Positions 25,422-35,255 are shown, numbered from the stretch's first letter. The stretch: 64,000 nucleotides of DNA from Streptomyces akebiae (GCF_019599145.1 NZ_CP080647.1:1550001-1614000), one strand, 5' to 3'. A program made the numbers and translations. Notes: generated by a model from the letters alone, not told the origin.

Positions 25422-28400
25422 TCAGCGACGCCCGCACGCTGACGGGTCGGCCGGGACGGGAACCCCGGGCAGCAGTGCCGCGCGCTCCTCGGGGCCTATG
25501 CCGGCGCGCAACCGGCAGATGTCCGCCAGCCGGGCGCCGGGGTCGAGGTCCCACAGCCGTACGGTGCCGTCGGTGCTGCTGCTGGCCACGGTCCGCCCGT
25601 CGGGGGCGAAGTCCACGCCCCACACCGCGTTCGTATGACCGGTGAGCGTCGCCCACGACCGCCGCCCGGCTACGTCCCACAGGCGTACCGTACGGTCGTT
25701 GCCGCTGCTGACGAGGGTGCGACCGTCCGGGCTGAAGTCCACACCGCGTACCGCGCCCGAGTGGCCGCTCAGGGCGGTCTCGAAACGGCGGTCGTGGACA
25801 TCCCACAGGCGTACGGTCCCGTCGTTGCCGCTGCTGGCGAGGGTGCGGCCGTCCGGGCTGAAGGCCACGCCCCGCACGGCGCCCGAGTGGCCGGTCAGCG
25901 CGGCGAGTTCGCGGCGTCCGGAGACGTCCCACAGCCGCACGGTCAGATCGTCGCCGGCGCCGGCGAGGGTGCGGCCGTCGGGGCTGAACGCGACATCGTT
26001 GACGAAGTCCTTGTGACCAGCGAGAACGGCGAACTGTCGGCGCTTCGCCACGTCCCACAGGCGCACCGTGTGGTCGGCGCCCGCCGACGCGAGGGTCCGC
26101 CCATCGGGTGAGAAGGAGACGGAGAAGACCTGCCCTCTGTGTCCGGTCAGCTTCTTCAGCGCCTCGTGCTCCGCGACGTCCCACAGCCGGACCGTGCCGT
26201 CGGAGCCGGCCGACGCGAGGGTCCGGCCGTCGGGCGAGAAGGCCACCGAGAACACGGTCTCGGTGTGCCCTTCCAGCGCCGTCACGAGGGCGTGCGTCCG
26301 CGCGTCCCACAGCCGTACGGTGTGGTCGGCGTCGGCGGTGGCCAGCAGTTTCCCGTCAGGGCTGTAGGCGGTCTGCCAGACCTCCGTGAACGGACGCGAC
26401 GTCAGGACCGCCCCGCTCAGGTCCCACAGGACGGCGGACTGGTCGAACCCGGCCGTGGCCAGCAGGGCGCCGTCGGAGGTGACGGCCACCCCGAGGACGT
26501 AGTCGGTGTGACCGGCGAGGACCAGGGTCTGCCGGCCGCTGCGCACGTCCCACAGCCGGGTCGTCCCGTCACCGACCGCGCCGACGACCGTCTCTCCGTC
26601 CGGGGTGAAGGCGACGTCGTTGATGTCGTCGCTGCTTCCCGCGAACGTGTCGGTCAGCCGTCTGTCGTCGAGGTCCCACAGCCGTACCGTCCGGTCGACG
26701 CCGGCGGAGGCCACCGTGCTCCCGTCGGGCGAGAAGGCGACGCCCAGCACCTCGTCGGAATGCCCCTTGAGGGCGTCGACGGACCGGGCCCGGTCGGTGT
26801 CCCAGAGCCGTACGGCCCGGTCGCCGCCGGCGGAGACGAGCGTCCGCCCGTCGGGGGCGTAGGCCAGCGCGTTGATGTCGCCCCTGTGTCCGGGGAGGGC
26901 CGCGGAGAGCCGGGGGGTGGGCCCGGTGTCCCACAGGTGAACGGTCCCGTCGGCGGCGGCGACGGCGAGTCTCCTGCCACGCGGGTCGAAGGCGACAGCC
27001 CGCGCGCCCTCGGTGGCGTCGGAGAGCACCGCCGTCCGCTGATGCCCGGCGGCGCTCCACAGGGTCACGGGCCCGTCGGTGGACGTGACCGCGAGCGTAC
27101 GGCCGTCGGCGCTGAAGGCCACCGAGCGCACGCGCCCCGGCACCGTGAACCGGGCGAGGACGCGGCGGCCGTCGGCCGTGCTGCGCAGGACGACCGTGCC
27201 GTCGGAACTGGCCGTCGCGAGGCTGCGGTCGTCGGGTGCGAAGGCGACCGCGTTGACCGGGCCGCGGTGCCCGTCGAGGCGGGCGGAGAAGGGCTGCGAC
27301 TGGGTGCTGAGCAGGGCACCGCGGGCCTCGGCGGTGGGCGCGGTCCGGTAGGCCTCCTCCGCGAGGAGCATCGACGCCTCCGGGCGGCCTCCGGCGAGGG
27401 ACACGGAGCGGGCGGCGAGGGCCTGGGAGCGGGCGACCCGCTCCTGGTCGAGGGCGCCCTCGCGCTGCTGGTAGGCGAGCCCTCCGGCGGTGACGGCCAG
27501 GCCCAGCAGTACGGCGAGTGTGGCGAGCATGGACTGTCTCAGCCGTACCTGTCGTCTGGCCTGTCTGCGGCGCCCGTCCTCCTCGGCCTGACTGGCCCTC
27601 AGGAACGCCTCCTCGTCGGGCCCGAGTCTGCTCCAGCCGTCCGATTCGTCGGCCCACGCCCGCACGGTGTCGAGACGGGTGCCCCGGTAGAGGGCGGACG
27701 GGTCGCGCCGCTCGCGCTCCCATTCACCGGCCGCGTGCGAGAGCTGCTGGTGGAGCAGGAGGCCCGCCCGGTCGGCGTGGATCCAGCCGCGGAGCCGGGG
27801 CCAGGCGTGCAGCAGCGCCTCGTGGGTGATCTCGACGGTGTCGCTGTCCATGGTGATGAGCCGGGCCCGGACGAAGGCGTCGAGCGCGGCGGCGGCCCCG
27901 TCCGCGTCGCCGAGCCGTGCCATCAGGGCGTCCCGGCTCATCCGGCGGCGGGTCGCCCCGGCCCCGTCCATGACGAGCACCAGCCGGGACAGGATGCGTC
28001 GGATCGTCTTCTGCTCGGCGGGGTACAGCCGCGCGAACACGTTCTCCGCGGTGCGGGCGACCGCCCCCTGGATGCCGCCGGCCCGTTCGTACCCGTCGAC
28101 GGTCAGCGCGGAGTCCCGCCGGCGCTGCCAGGTGGCGAGCAGTGCGTGGGAGACCAGCGGGAGCGCGCCGGAGGGTGTCTCGTCGGAGCCGACCGCGGAA
28201 CCCCCGGGGCCCGTGTCCGGGTCGTCGCGGAGTCCCGCGTCCCGTAACAGCAGCGGGACCAGGCCGGGTTCGAGGGTGAGCCCCGCGAGCTCCGCCGGGC
28301 GGGTGATGGACTCCCGTAGTTCCGCCACGGTCATCGGGGACAGGACGAACAGTCCGTCGGTGAGGACGGGGGCCAGCTCGGGCAGGCCCAGACAGCTGCC

Positions 28401-29330
28401 GGTGAAGTCGGCGCGGACACCGAGCACCACGACGGCGGGCGGGTGCGGACTCCGCGTAGGCCGGGAGGTGGCGAGGGCGCACAGCACGCGGACGAAGGAG
28501 CGGCGTTCGCCCTCGTCCGCGCAGAGCGTGAACAGTTCCTCGAACTGGTCGACGATCAGGACCGGTCGGGCCGGTGGGGGCCGTCGCTCGCCGGGGAGCG
28601 GTGGCGAGGCGTCCGACCTGGCCCTCACGGCGCCGAACAGGGCGTCCGGGTCGTCCCGTACCTCGGCGGCGGTGACCCCGAGGTCGCTGCCCAGCACCTT
28701 CGCGGTGCGTTCCAGCAGCTCGTCCAGGGGGCGCGCGGTGGGGGTGAGCTGGACCACCGGCCAGCGGTCGGCGCCCGGCATGGGGAGGTCGCCGCGTCTG
28801 AGTGCCGGGACGAGACCGGCGTTGAGCAGTGACGACTTGCCCGCGCCGGACGGGGCGGCGAGCAACAGCGGCCCGCTGCCGACCCGTTCGAAGATCCGCT
28901 CCACCAGTGCGGCCGTGGCCTGCTCGCGGCCGAAGAACCACTCCCCGTCCTCAGGGGTGAACGCCGACAGGCCGCGGTAGGGGCAGGTCTCGGCGGACTG
29001 CCGCTCGGCGGGGTCGGCGTCGGGTCCCGGGTCGCCGTCACGCGGCGGGGCCTGCCGCACCAGCCGCAGCAACTCCCCGTCGGCGCGCAGCACTTGGTCG
29101 CACAGCCGGGCGACATCGACGGTCGGCCGCTTGGCGCCGGTCTCGATCTTGCTGAGGTAGCCCTTGCTGTAATGGGTCCGGCGGGCGAGATCGGTGAGCG
29201 ACATTCCGCGTTCCTGCCGGAGCCGCCGCAGTTGGGCCGGGAAGGGCGGCGTGGTCAGCGCGTCCCCGTCCCGTCCGTGGCGAGGGTCTGCTTGCTGTCC
29301 GTGCTGCGGGTCCCCCAAGGTGTCCCCCAA
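25422..29330 (-). CDS. XRE-nSTAND-TM-WD40 multidomain protein (14 blades)
   Basis: About 1300 residues. Domains in order: XRE helix-turn-helix (about 31-90, MSLTDLARRTHYSKGYLSKI); nSTAND NTPase with Walker A APSGAGKSS (159-167) and Walker B VLIVDQFEELF (near 250); one membrane helix near 600-620 (MLATLAVLLGLAVTAGGLAY); and fourteen WD40 repeats to the end, enough for two seven-blade propellers. The start is uncertain: a TTG at 29330 gives this frame, but TTG 29318 or a start nearer the HTH is possible. Such proteins are common in Streptomyces and resemble NLR-like sensors with DNA-binding heads; function unknown. Confidence 0.85.
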   Translation of the reverse strand: MGDTLGDPQHGQQADPRHGRDGDALTTPPFPAQLRRLRQERGMSLTDLARRTHYSKGYLSKIETGAKRPTVDVARLCDQVLRADGELLRLVRQAPPRDGDPGPDADPAERQSAETCPYRGLSAFTPEDGEWFFGREQATAALVERIFERVGSGPLLLAAPSGAGKSSLLNAGLVPALRRGDLPMPGADRWPVVQLTPTARPLDELLERTAKVLGSDLGVTAAEVRDDPDALFGAVRARSDASPPLPGERRPPPARPVLIVDQFEELFTLCADEGERRSFVRVLCALATSRPTRSPHPPAVVVLGVRADFTGSCLGLPELAPVLTDGLFVLSPMTVAELRESITRPAELAGLTLEPGLVPLLLRDAGLRDDPDTGPGGSAVGSDETPSGALPLVSHALLATWQRRRDSALTVDGYERAGGIQGAVARTAENVFARLYPAEQKTIRRILSRLVLVMDGAGATRRRMSRDALMARLGDADGAAAALDAFVRARLITMDSDTVEITHEALLHAWPRLRGWIHADRAGLLLHQQLSHAAGEWERERRDPSALYRGTRLDTVRAWADESDGWSRLGPDEEAFLRASQAEEDGRRRQARRQVRLRQSMLATLAVLLGLAVTAGGLAYQQREGALDQERVARSQALAARSVSLAGGRPEASMLLAEEAYRTAPTAEARGALLSTQSQPFSARLDGHRGPVNAVAFAPDDRSLATASSDGTVVLRSTADGRRVLARFTVPGRVRSVAFSADGRTLAVTSTDGPVTLWSAAGHQRTAVLSDATEGARAVAFDPRGRRLAVAAADGTVHLWDTGPTPRLSAALPGHRGDINALAYAPDGRTLVSAGGDRAVRLWDTDRARSVDALKGHSDEVLGVAFSPDGSTVASAGVDRTVRLWDLDDRRLTDTFAGSSDDINDVAFTPDGETVVGAVGDGTTRLWDVRSGRQTLVLAGHTDYVLGVAVTSDGALLATAGFDQSAVLWDLSGAVLTSRPFTEVWQTAYSPDGKLLATADADHTVRLWDARTHALVTALEGHTETVFSVAFSPDGRTLASAGSDGTVRLWDVAEHEALKKLTGHRGQVFSVSFSPDGRTLASAGADHTVRLWDVAKRRQFAVLAGHKDFVNDVAFSPDGRTLAGAGDDLTVRLWDVSGRRELAALTGHSGAVRGVAFSPDGRTLASSGNDGTVRLWDVHDRRFETALSGHSGAVRGVDFSPDGRTLVSSGNDRTVRLWDVAGRRSWATLTGHTNAVWGVDFAPDGRTVASSSTDGTVRLWDLDPGARLADICRLRAGIGPEERAALLPGVPVPADPSACGRR
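25545..27285 (-). repeat. Tandem WD40-coding repeats
   Basis: Fourteen units of roughly 123-126 bases code for the WD40 blades. The units nearest the 3' end of the gene (25545-26320) are very alike, with the recurring coding core FSPDGRTLAS and TVRLWDV, while the first three are degenerate. This suggests recent internal duplication of the C-terminal blades. Confidence 0.8.
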
Positions 29331-29479
29331 GGCAGTGCGGCCGTGAGACGGCGGATGCCCAGGTTACTGCCGGGTCGGCGGGGGCGGCCAAGTCTTTCAC
29401 CCGTAGTGGCGAAATCACCGACGTCCGGAACCGCGGGCAGCCGGTTCCGGACGTCGTCTGGCGGACGCTCTGCGGGGCG

Positions 29480-29848
29480 CTACGGACGGAGGACGATCGA
29501 GTTGATGGGCGTGAGGTTGCGGTAGAAGGCGTGCCCCGCCGGGATGGTCTCGATGCAGTCCCCGCCGTTGTACTGCTTGCACAGGTCCGCGAGGGCGCCG
29601 CCGTACTGGTTGTTGTAGACCCAGTGGTACCCGACCTGGTTGCTCAGGTTGTGGGCCTGGTAGCTGTAGTACACGTTGGTCGGGTGCGGGTTGTCGCGCG
29701 GTTCGACGCCCTGGCCATAGATGCAGACCGCGCCGTACGGGCAGCCGTCCCAGGTGTCCGCCGGCTTGGCCTCGGCCGTGCCGCTGAGCGCCACCACCAC
29801 GGCCGCCGAGGTCAGGAACGCGGCGGCGCCGCGGATCATGTTGCGCAT
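29480..29848 (-). CDS. Small secreted protein, peptidase-inhibitor-I36-like
   Basis: ATG 29848 follows AAGGGGG. The 122-residue protein has a signal peptide (MRNMIRGAAAFLTSAAVVVALSG... start, cleavage probably after AEA) and a mature part of about 95 residues with four cysteines (CPYGAVC and LCKQYNGGDC). The CPYGAVCIY segment resembles the small secreted peptidase-inhibitor I36-like proteins of actinomycetes, but the match is short. Extracellular; function unproven. Confidence 0.65.
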   Translation of the reverse strand: MRNMIRGAAAFLTSAAVVVALSGTAEAKPADTWDGCPYGAVCIYGQGVEPRDNPHPTNVYYSYQAHNLSNQVGYHWVYNNQYGGALADLCKQYNGGDCIETIPAGHAFYRNLTPINSIVLRP

Positions 29849-30107
29849 GTTTCCCCCTTGCTGATTGTCACTCTTGCCGGGTCTCACTGGCCGTTGACTC
29901 CGAAGCCAGGATCGCCGTCCCTCGTTCCGGGATCGACGGGTTTCCTGTTGCCCGCCGGGGGCGCGAGCGGGAAACACGGTGCGACCAGGGGTGTTTCGGG
30001 ACGGAAGGCAACCCCCGGGGTCGTCCGCGGGAGCGCGGGCGAGGCACAGCAACGTCACAGAGGCCTCCAAGCGGAATCACCCTTCGCAGAAACCCCTGCG
30101 CAACCCA

Positions 30108-30136
30108 TTGACGTGCACATACCCCCCTCCTATCTT
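30108..30136 (+). promoter_or_regulatory. Predicted promoter of the GH43 gene
   Basis: TTGACG (30108-30113) and TATCTT (30131-30136) are 17 bases apart, a good housekeeping-type promoter. Transcription would start near 30143, which favours a coding start at 30213 or 30225 rather than the ATG at 30156. Confidence 0.6.
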
Positions 30137-30212
30137 CTGACCGAAGTTCCGCACGATGTGCGACATACCGAACAAAACAATATCCTCACGCCTCAGGGCA
30201 GTTCACGCAGAA

Positions 30213-31595
30213 ATGGGACGAGCGTTGAACAGAACCCTCAGGGCGGTCCTCGCCCTCCTCACCTCGGTGGCCGCCCTCCTGGGGCTCACCACCGCCTTCG
30301 CCGGCGCGGCCGGAGCCGCCCACCCGCCGGCGGGACAGGCGACGCGGTACACCATGACCGCGTTCACCAACAGCAGCGAGTCGAACATGTACGTCTACGA
30401 CTCACCCGACGCGACGGGGTTCACCCTCCGCAAGGGCCCGGCGTACACCCCGCCCTCCGGCCTGATCCGTGACCCCAGCATCTTCAAGCACACGGACGGC
30501 TACTACTACCTGACCTACACCACCCGCACCTGGTCGGCGCTCTCCACCACCATCGGCTTCGCCCGCTCCACCGACCGCCTCAACTGGACCTTCCTCTACG
30601 ACTACACGGTCCCGATCAGCGGTCTGCAGCGCGCCTGGGCGCCGGAGTGGTTCGTCGACAGCAACGGCAGCGTCAACATCATCCTGTCCGCGTCGATCGC
30701 GGCCGACGGAGAGTGGATCTTCAAGCCGTACAAGCTGACGGCGACGAACTCCTCCCTCACCGCCTGGTCCGCCCCGACCGTGCTCTCCGGCATCGGCCCC
30801 AACTACATCGACACCTTCGTCGTCAAGATCGGCTCCACCTACCACGCGTTCACCAAGAACGAGACGACGAAGTACATCGAGTACGCCACCGCCTCCAGCC
30901 TCACCGGCCCGTACACCATCCGGAAGACCGGCAACTGGGCGGGCTTCGGCTCCGGCATGGAGGGCCCGGCGCTGGTCCAGCTCGACAACGGCGGCTGGCG
31001 CATCTACTACGACGCCTACGGCGCCGGGCAGTACTGGTACAGCGACAGCTACGACAACTTCGCCACCTGGTCGACCCCGACGCAGCTCCCGGGCCTCACC
31101 GGCTTCGTACGCCATCTGACGGTCCTCAAGGAGACCGTCTCCGGCGGCGTCACGCTCCCCACCAACACCACCCGCTCCCTCCAGTCCGTCAACTACACGG
31201 GCCGCTACACCGTGGCCCGCTCCGACAACCTCGGCTACGTGGACCCGGTGACGTCCTCCAGCACCACCGCCGTCAAGCAGAGCGCGACCTTCACCGTCGT
31301 GCCCGGCCTCGCGGACGCCAACTGCTACTCCTTCCGCAACTCCGCCGGCCGCTATCTGCGGCACTGGGACTACCGGATCCGCTTCGACACGGACGACGGC
31401 ACGACCGTCTTCGACAAGGACGCGACGTACTGCGCCCGTCCGGGCACGACCTCCGGCTCGGTCCGCCTGGAGTCCTACAACTACCCGGGCCGCTACATCC
31501 GCCACTACAACTACGAGCTGCGCCTGGACATCTACCAGGCCACGGACACCTTCCGCGCCGACAGCTCCTTCACGGCCGTGAGCCCCTGGGCCTAG
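30213..31595 (+). CDS. Secreted GH43-type glycoside hydrolase with AbfB (CBM42) domain
   Basis: The signal peptide (LNRTLRAVLALLTSVAALLG) supports a start at ATG 30213 or TTG 30225; the earlier ATG 30156 has no ribosome site. The five-blade catalytic domain shows RDPSIFKHTDGYYYLTY (Asp base) and MEGPALVQL (Glu acid), as in GH43 enzymes acting on arabinan or xylan side chains. The last 140 residues are an AbfB beta-trefoil (SLQSVNYTGRYTVARSDNLG, YRIRFDTDDGTTVFDKDATY, RLESYNYPGRYIRHYNYELR), which binds arabinofuranose. Extracellular; most likely an arabinofuranosidase or arabinanase. Confidence 0.88.
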   Translation: MGRALNRTLRAVLALLTSVAALLGLTTAFAGAAGAAHPPAGQATRYTMTAFTNSSESNMYVYDSPDATGFTLRKGPAYTPPSGLIRDPSIFKHTDGYYYLTYTTRTWSALSTTIGFARSTDRLNWTFLYDYTVPISGLQRAWAPEWFVDSNGSVNIILSASIAADGEWIFKPYKLTATNSSLTAWSAPTVLSGIGPNYIDTFVVKIGSTYHAFTKNETTKYIEYATASSLTGPYTIRKTGNWAGFGSGMEGPALVQLDNGGWRIYYDAYGAGQYWYSDSYDNFATWSTPTQLPGLTGFVRHLTVLKETVSGGVTLPTNTTRSLQSVNYTGRYTVARSDNLGYVDPVTSSSTTAVKQSATFTVVPGLADANCYSFRNSAGRYLRHWDYRIRFDTDDGTTVFDKDATYCARPGTTSGSVRLESYNYPGRYIRHYNYELRLDIYQATDTFRADSSFTAVSPWA

Positions 31596-31606
31596 CGACG
31601 AAAGAA

Positions 31607-31663
31607 CCCCGCGCCCCGTCAGGGGCGCGGGGAACTGAGCCCCATCAGGGGCGCGGGGAACTG
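31607..31663. terminator. GC hairpin terminator plus repeated GGGGCGCGGGGAACTG units
   Basis: A perfect 11-bp stem CCCCGCGCCCC/GGGGCGCGGGG with GTCA loop (31607-31632) follows the GH43 stop, and the right arm motif AGGGGCGCGGGGAACTG is repeated once at about 31647-31663. It is the same element, inverted, as at 3158-3177. It separates convergent genes. Confidence 0.7.
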
Positions 31664-31822
31664 CGCGAGAACCCCCACGATCCCGCACCCGAACAACGCA
31701 CCGAAGGCGGGGTCGAAGGGGCGGCAGCCCCTGGAGGACGGGACGGGTAGGGGCGGCGGGGGCGAAAAACCCCACGCGCACCCCCACCCGGCCCCCCACC
31801 CGCCGACGGCAGCGGCCCTACC

Positions 31823-33901
31823 TCACCGCTCACTCACCACCGCACCCGGCGCCCGCACATACCCGGCCGGCCGCGCCGTGAACGTCCCCCGCCCCTGCGT
31901 ACGGCTGCGCAACCGCGTCGCATACCCGAACAGTTCGCCCAACGGCACGGTCGCGGTGACGACCACCGACCCGCCCCGGGCCACGGAGTCCGACACCCGC
32001 CCCCGCCGCGCGGCGAGATCCCCGAGCACCCCACCCACGGCATCCGCGGGCACGGTGACCGTGACATCGGCGACGGGCTCCAGGACCCCCATCACCCCGA
32101 CGCGCATGGCCTCCCGCAGCGCGAACCGCCCCGCCGTGCGGAACGCCATCTCCGAGGAGTCCTTGGAGTGGGTCGCCCCGTCGACCAGGGTGACACTCAC
32201 CCCGGTCACCGGATGCCCACCGAGCGGCCCCTCGGCGAGCGCGTCACGACAGCCCGCCTCGACCGCGCGGACGTACTCCTGGGGCACCCGGCCGCCGACG
32301 ACGGCCGAACGGAACACGAAGCCGGTGGCGGCAGCGTCGCCCTCCGCCTCCAGAGGTGCCACGTCCAGCACGACATGGGCGAACTGCCCCGCCCCGCCGT
32401 CCTGTTTGACGTGCCGGAAGACCAGCCCGGTCACCCCCTGGACGACGGTCTCGCGATAGGCCACACGAGGCCGGCCGACGGCGACGTCGAGCCCATGGCT
32501 CTGCCGGACCTTCTCCACGGCGACCTCCAGATGCAGTTCGCCCATGCCGGACAGAAGGGTCTGCCCGGTCTCGGGGTCGGTCCGTACGACCAGCGAGGGG
32601 TCCTCCTCGGCGAGCCGTGCGAGGGCCGTGGCGAGCCGGTCGGTGTCGGTGCTCCGCCGTGCCTCGACGGCCACCGACACCACCGGGTCGGCGACGGAGG
32701 GCGGTTCGAGGAGCAGCGGCGCCGCCGGGTCGCACAGCGTCGTACCCGCGCGGGCGGACTTCAGCCCGACCACCGCGACGATGTCCCCGGCCACGGCCCG
32801 CTCCAGTTCGGCGTGCCGGTCGGCCTGGACCCGCAGGATCCGGCCGATCCGCTCGGTGCGGCGTGTCCCCGCGTCCAGCACGGTGTCCCCCTTCCGGATC
32901 GTCCCCGAGTACAGCCTCACGTACGTCAACCTCCCCGTGGCCGTGGCGCTCACCTTGAACGCCAGGGCCGCGACCGGGGCCTGCGCCTCGGTCGCCCGCT
33001 CCTGCTCCGTCCCGTCGTGCGTGCCGCGTACGGGCGGCACGTCCAGGGGCGACGGCAGATACGCCACCACCGCGTCGAGCAGCGGTTCGATGCCACGGTT
33101 GCGGTAGGCGGAGCCGCAGAGCACGACCACTCCCTCGCCCGTGCGGGTGAGGTCGCGCAGTGCGGCGGCCAGCGTCCGCGCGGAGAGCGCGCCCTGCGCG
33201 CAGAACTCCTCCAGCGCCGCCGGATGCAGTTCCGCCACCGCCTCCTCCAGGCGCCGCCGACGCCGCTCGGCCTCGTCCCTCAGGTCGTCCGGGACCGGCC
33301 CCTCCGCGACCGTGTCGGAACCGTCCGCCCACACCAGCGCCCGCATGCGCGGCAGATCCACCACACCGACGAAGCCGTCCTCCGTACCGATCGGCCACTG
33401 CACCACCAGCGGCGCCGGATGGAGCCGCTGCCGGATCGACTCGACCGCCGTGTCCAGGTCGGCGCCCGCGCGGTCCAGCTTGTTGACGAAAGCGATACGC
33501 GGTACGCCGTGCCGGTCGGCCTGGCGCCACACCGACTCGCTCTGCGGCTCGACGCCCGCGACCGCGTCGAACACGGCGATCGCGCCGTCGAGCACCCTGA
33601 GCGAGCGCTCCACCTCGTCGGCGAAGTCGACGTGGCCGGGGGTGTCGATCAGGTTGATCCGATGTCCGTCCCAGGCACAGCTCACGGCCGCCGCGAAGAT
33701 GGTGATGCCGCGATCGCGCTCCTGTGGGTCGAAGTCGGTGACGGTGGTGCCGTCGTGGACCTCTCCGCGCTTGTGCGTGGTCCCGGTGGCGTACAGGAAC
33801 CGCTCGGTGACGGTGGTCTTGCCGGCGTCGACATGGGCGAGGATGCCCAGGTTGCGGACGGCGTGCAGAGGGTTGGCGATGGTGTCGACGTTGCTGCGCA
33901 T
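31823..33901 (-). CDS. Elongation factor G paralogue (translational GTPase)
   Basis: The 692-residue protein has a full EF-G layout. G1 is AHVDAGKTT (22-30), the switch region ends RDRGITI, G3 is DTPGHVDF and G4 is NKLD, followed by domain II, the domain III segment LSGMGELHLEVAVEKV, domain IV YRETVV, and domain V. It is not next to rpsL/rpsG/tuf, so it is the secondary EF-G of the type found as a lone gene in Streptomyces. It may act as a condition-specific or antibiotic-related translocase or ribosome-protection factor; sequence is closer to EF-G than to Tet(M)/Otr(A). Confidence 0.88.
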   Translation of the reverse strand: MRSNVDTIANPLHAVRNLGILAHVDAGKTTVTERFLYATGTTHKRGEVHDGTTVTDFDPQERDRGITIFAAAVSCAWDGHRINLIDTPGHVDFADEVERSLRVLDGAIAVFDAVAGVEPQSESVWRQADRHGVPRIAFVNKLDRAGADLDTAVESIRQRLHPAPLVVQWPIGTEDGFVGVVDLPRMRALVWADGSDTVAEGPVPDDLRDEAERRRRRLEEAVAELHPAALEEFCAQGALSARTLAAALRDLTRTGEGVVVLCGSAYRNRGIEPLLDAVVAYLPSPLDVPPVRGTHDGTEQERATEAQAPVAALAFKVSATATGRLTYVRLYSGTIRKGDTVLDAGTRRTERIGRILRVQADRHAELERAVAGDIVAVVGLKSARAGTTLCDPAAPLLLEPPSVADPVVSVAVEARRSTDTDRLATALARLAEEDPSLVVRTDPETGQTLLSGMGELHLEVAVEKVRQSHGLDVAVGRPRVAYRETVVQGVTGLVFRHVKQDGGAGQFAHVVLDVAPLEAEGDAAATGFVFRSAVVGGRVPQEYVRAVEAGCRDALAEGPLGGHPVTGVSVTLVDGATHSKDSSEMAFRTAGRFALREAMRVGVMGVLEPVADVTVTVPADAVGGVLGDLAARRGRVSDSVARGGSVVVTATVPLGELFGYATRLRSRTQGRGTFTARPAGYVRAPGAVVSER

Positions 33902-34280
33902 GGCCCGTGGCCTTTCAGCTGAGCTGTTTCGGGGCAGCGCGATTCCCGTGCGGGCACGACGGACGGCGAAGGCACGCGGGAGGCACGGAGCTGTCGCTCC
34001 GGCACACGCGTGGCTTCGGGATCAGGCGTTCGTCACGGGCATCCGGTACCGGCCGCGCAGCGGGCACCGGACGGACGAGGACACGAGGATCACCTCGTAC
34101 CGGGAACGGGGAACGACGACAGCGGTGCGGTCACACACGGCCGGGCTCCCCTCGATCGGTCTGCGTCCACTCGTCAGGACGCGCGCGCCGCGGTGTCGTG
34201 CGGCGCGCGATGTGTGGCGATTCTAGGGAAGCGGACGCAGACGGGGCACCGCATTTTTTTCAGCGGACCGCGGCAGCGCC
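33902..34280. other. 380-bp leader region upstream of the EF-G paralogue
   Basis: No gene is recognised. A T7 tract at 34254-34260 (plus strand) and a minus-strand TAGAAT hexamer (34220-34225) that could be a -10 box for the EF-G gene are visible, but no matching -35 was found. A long leader here would leave room for attenuation. Confidence 0.3.
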
Positions 34281-35255
34281 TCAGTGCTTCCGGGAGCGGC
34301 CGTGGGGATGCGGAAGGTGATGCGGTTCGTGGAGGTACCAGTAGCGACCGACGAGGGCGCCGCCGAAGACGACGAAGCCGACCCCGATGAGCCAGGACGT
34401 CACGATCAGGACGGTGCCGACCGACCCGTACGAGGCCGCGTTGCTCACGATGAGCGGGGAGAACACCAGGTAGGAGAACAGGCGCAGGCCGCCCAGGCCC
34501 ACCACCGTGGCGACGGCGCCCGGCAGGAGCGCCCGCCAGGAGATCCGGCCGCCGAGCAGGAAACGCTGTCCCCACCAGAAGAAGAGCACGCCGAGCAGCG
34601 CGGACAGCACGAGCCGGGCCCATGAACGCAGGGTTCCCGACCCCAGGAGCGCGGCGCTCTGCGCTTCGGCGAAGAGGTAGGCCGTCAGAGCGACCAGCCA
34701 CACCGCGCGTCGCCATACGGTGTGCCAGCGCCCGGCCGGCAGGTCCCAGACCTTCTCGTAACCGGTCTGGACGCTGCCCGCGAAGGTCACGCCGAAGACC
34801 GCGAGCAGCACCACGCTCAGGACACTGAGCGTGCTCAGGACCTTGCGGGGTGCGGAGAAGAGGTCCTGCACGGCGTCGGCGGAACGCCCGGACAGGCCCA
34901 TGCCGTCGACGATCCACAGGGCGAAGCCCCGTTCCTGGATGGGGGCGGCCGCCGCGACCACGATCAGCAGCGGGGCGAACGTCACCAGTCCCAGCGCCGC
35001 GAAGCCCATGGCCCGGTGCATCAGCTCCACTTCCCTGCCGCGCTGCCATACGCGCGTGGCCCTGATGTGGAGGAAGCGGCGCAGTTTCGTCGAGCGATGC
35101 CCGCGGCTGCCGGGGCGGCTCCTCTTCCCGCGTCTGCGGGGCCGGCCGTCCCCCAGGGGAACCGGAGCGTCGGACGACCCCGAGGAAGGCGGAACACCCG
35201 GTGAACCGGATGGCTCGGATGGCTCGGGCTGGCCCGGCGGTCCGACGGGTTTCAT
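34281..35255 (-). CDS. YihY/BrkB-family integral membrane protein
   Basis: I start at ATG 35255 (MKPVGPPGQPEPSE). About 75 Pro/Ser/Arg-rich residues precede six or so membrane helices (GLVTFAPLLIVVAAAAP, VLSVVLLAVFGVTF, RLVLSALLGVLFFWWG, SYGSVGTVLIVTSWL). The layout fits the YihY/YhjD/BrkB family of inner-membrane proteins. The C-terminus is His-rich (HEPHHLPHPHGRSRKH). Function unknown; frames further upstream are open but look non-coding. Confidence 0.78.
   Translation of the reverse strand: MKPVGPPGQPEPSEPSGSPGVPPSSGSSDAPVPLGDGRPRRRGKRSRPGSRGHRSTKLRRFLHIRATRVWQRGREVELMHRAMGFAALGLVTFAPLLIVVAAAAPIQERGFALWIVDGMGLSGRSADAVQDLFSAPRKVLSTLSVLSVVLLAVFGVTFAGSVQTGYEKVWDLPAGRWHTVWRRAVWLVALTAYLFAEAQSAALLGSGTLRSWARLVLSALLGVLFFWWGQRFLLGGRISWRALLPGAVATVVGLGGLRLFSYLVFSPLIVSNAASYGSVGTVLIVTSWLIGVGFVVFGGALVGRYWYLHEPHHLPHPHGRSRKH

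Noticed and set aside
31823..33901. Tetracycline ribosomal-protection protein (Otr(A)/Tet(M)-like)
   Set aside because: The switch region (HKRGEVHDGTTVTDFDPQER) and overall length follow EF-G more closely.
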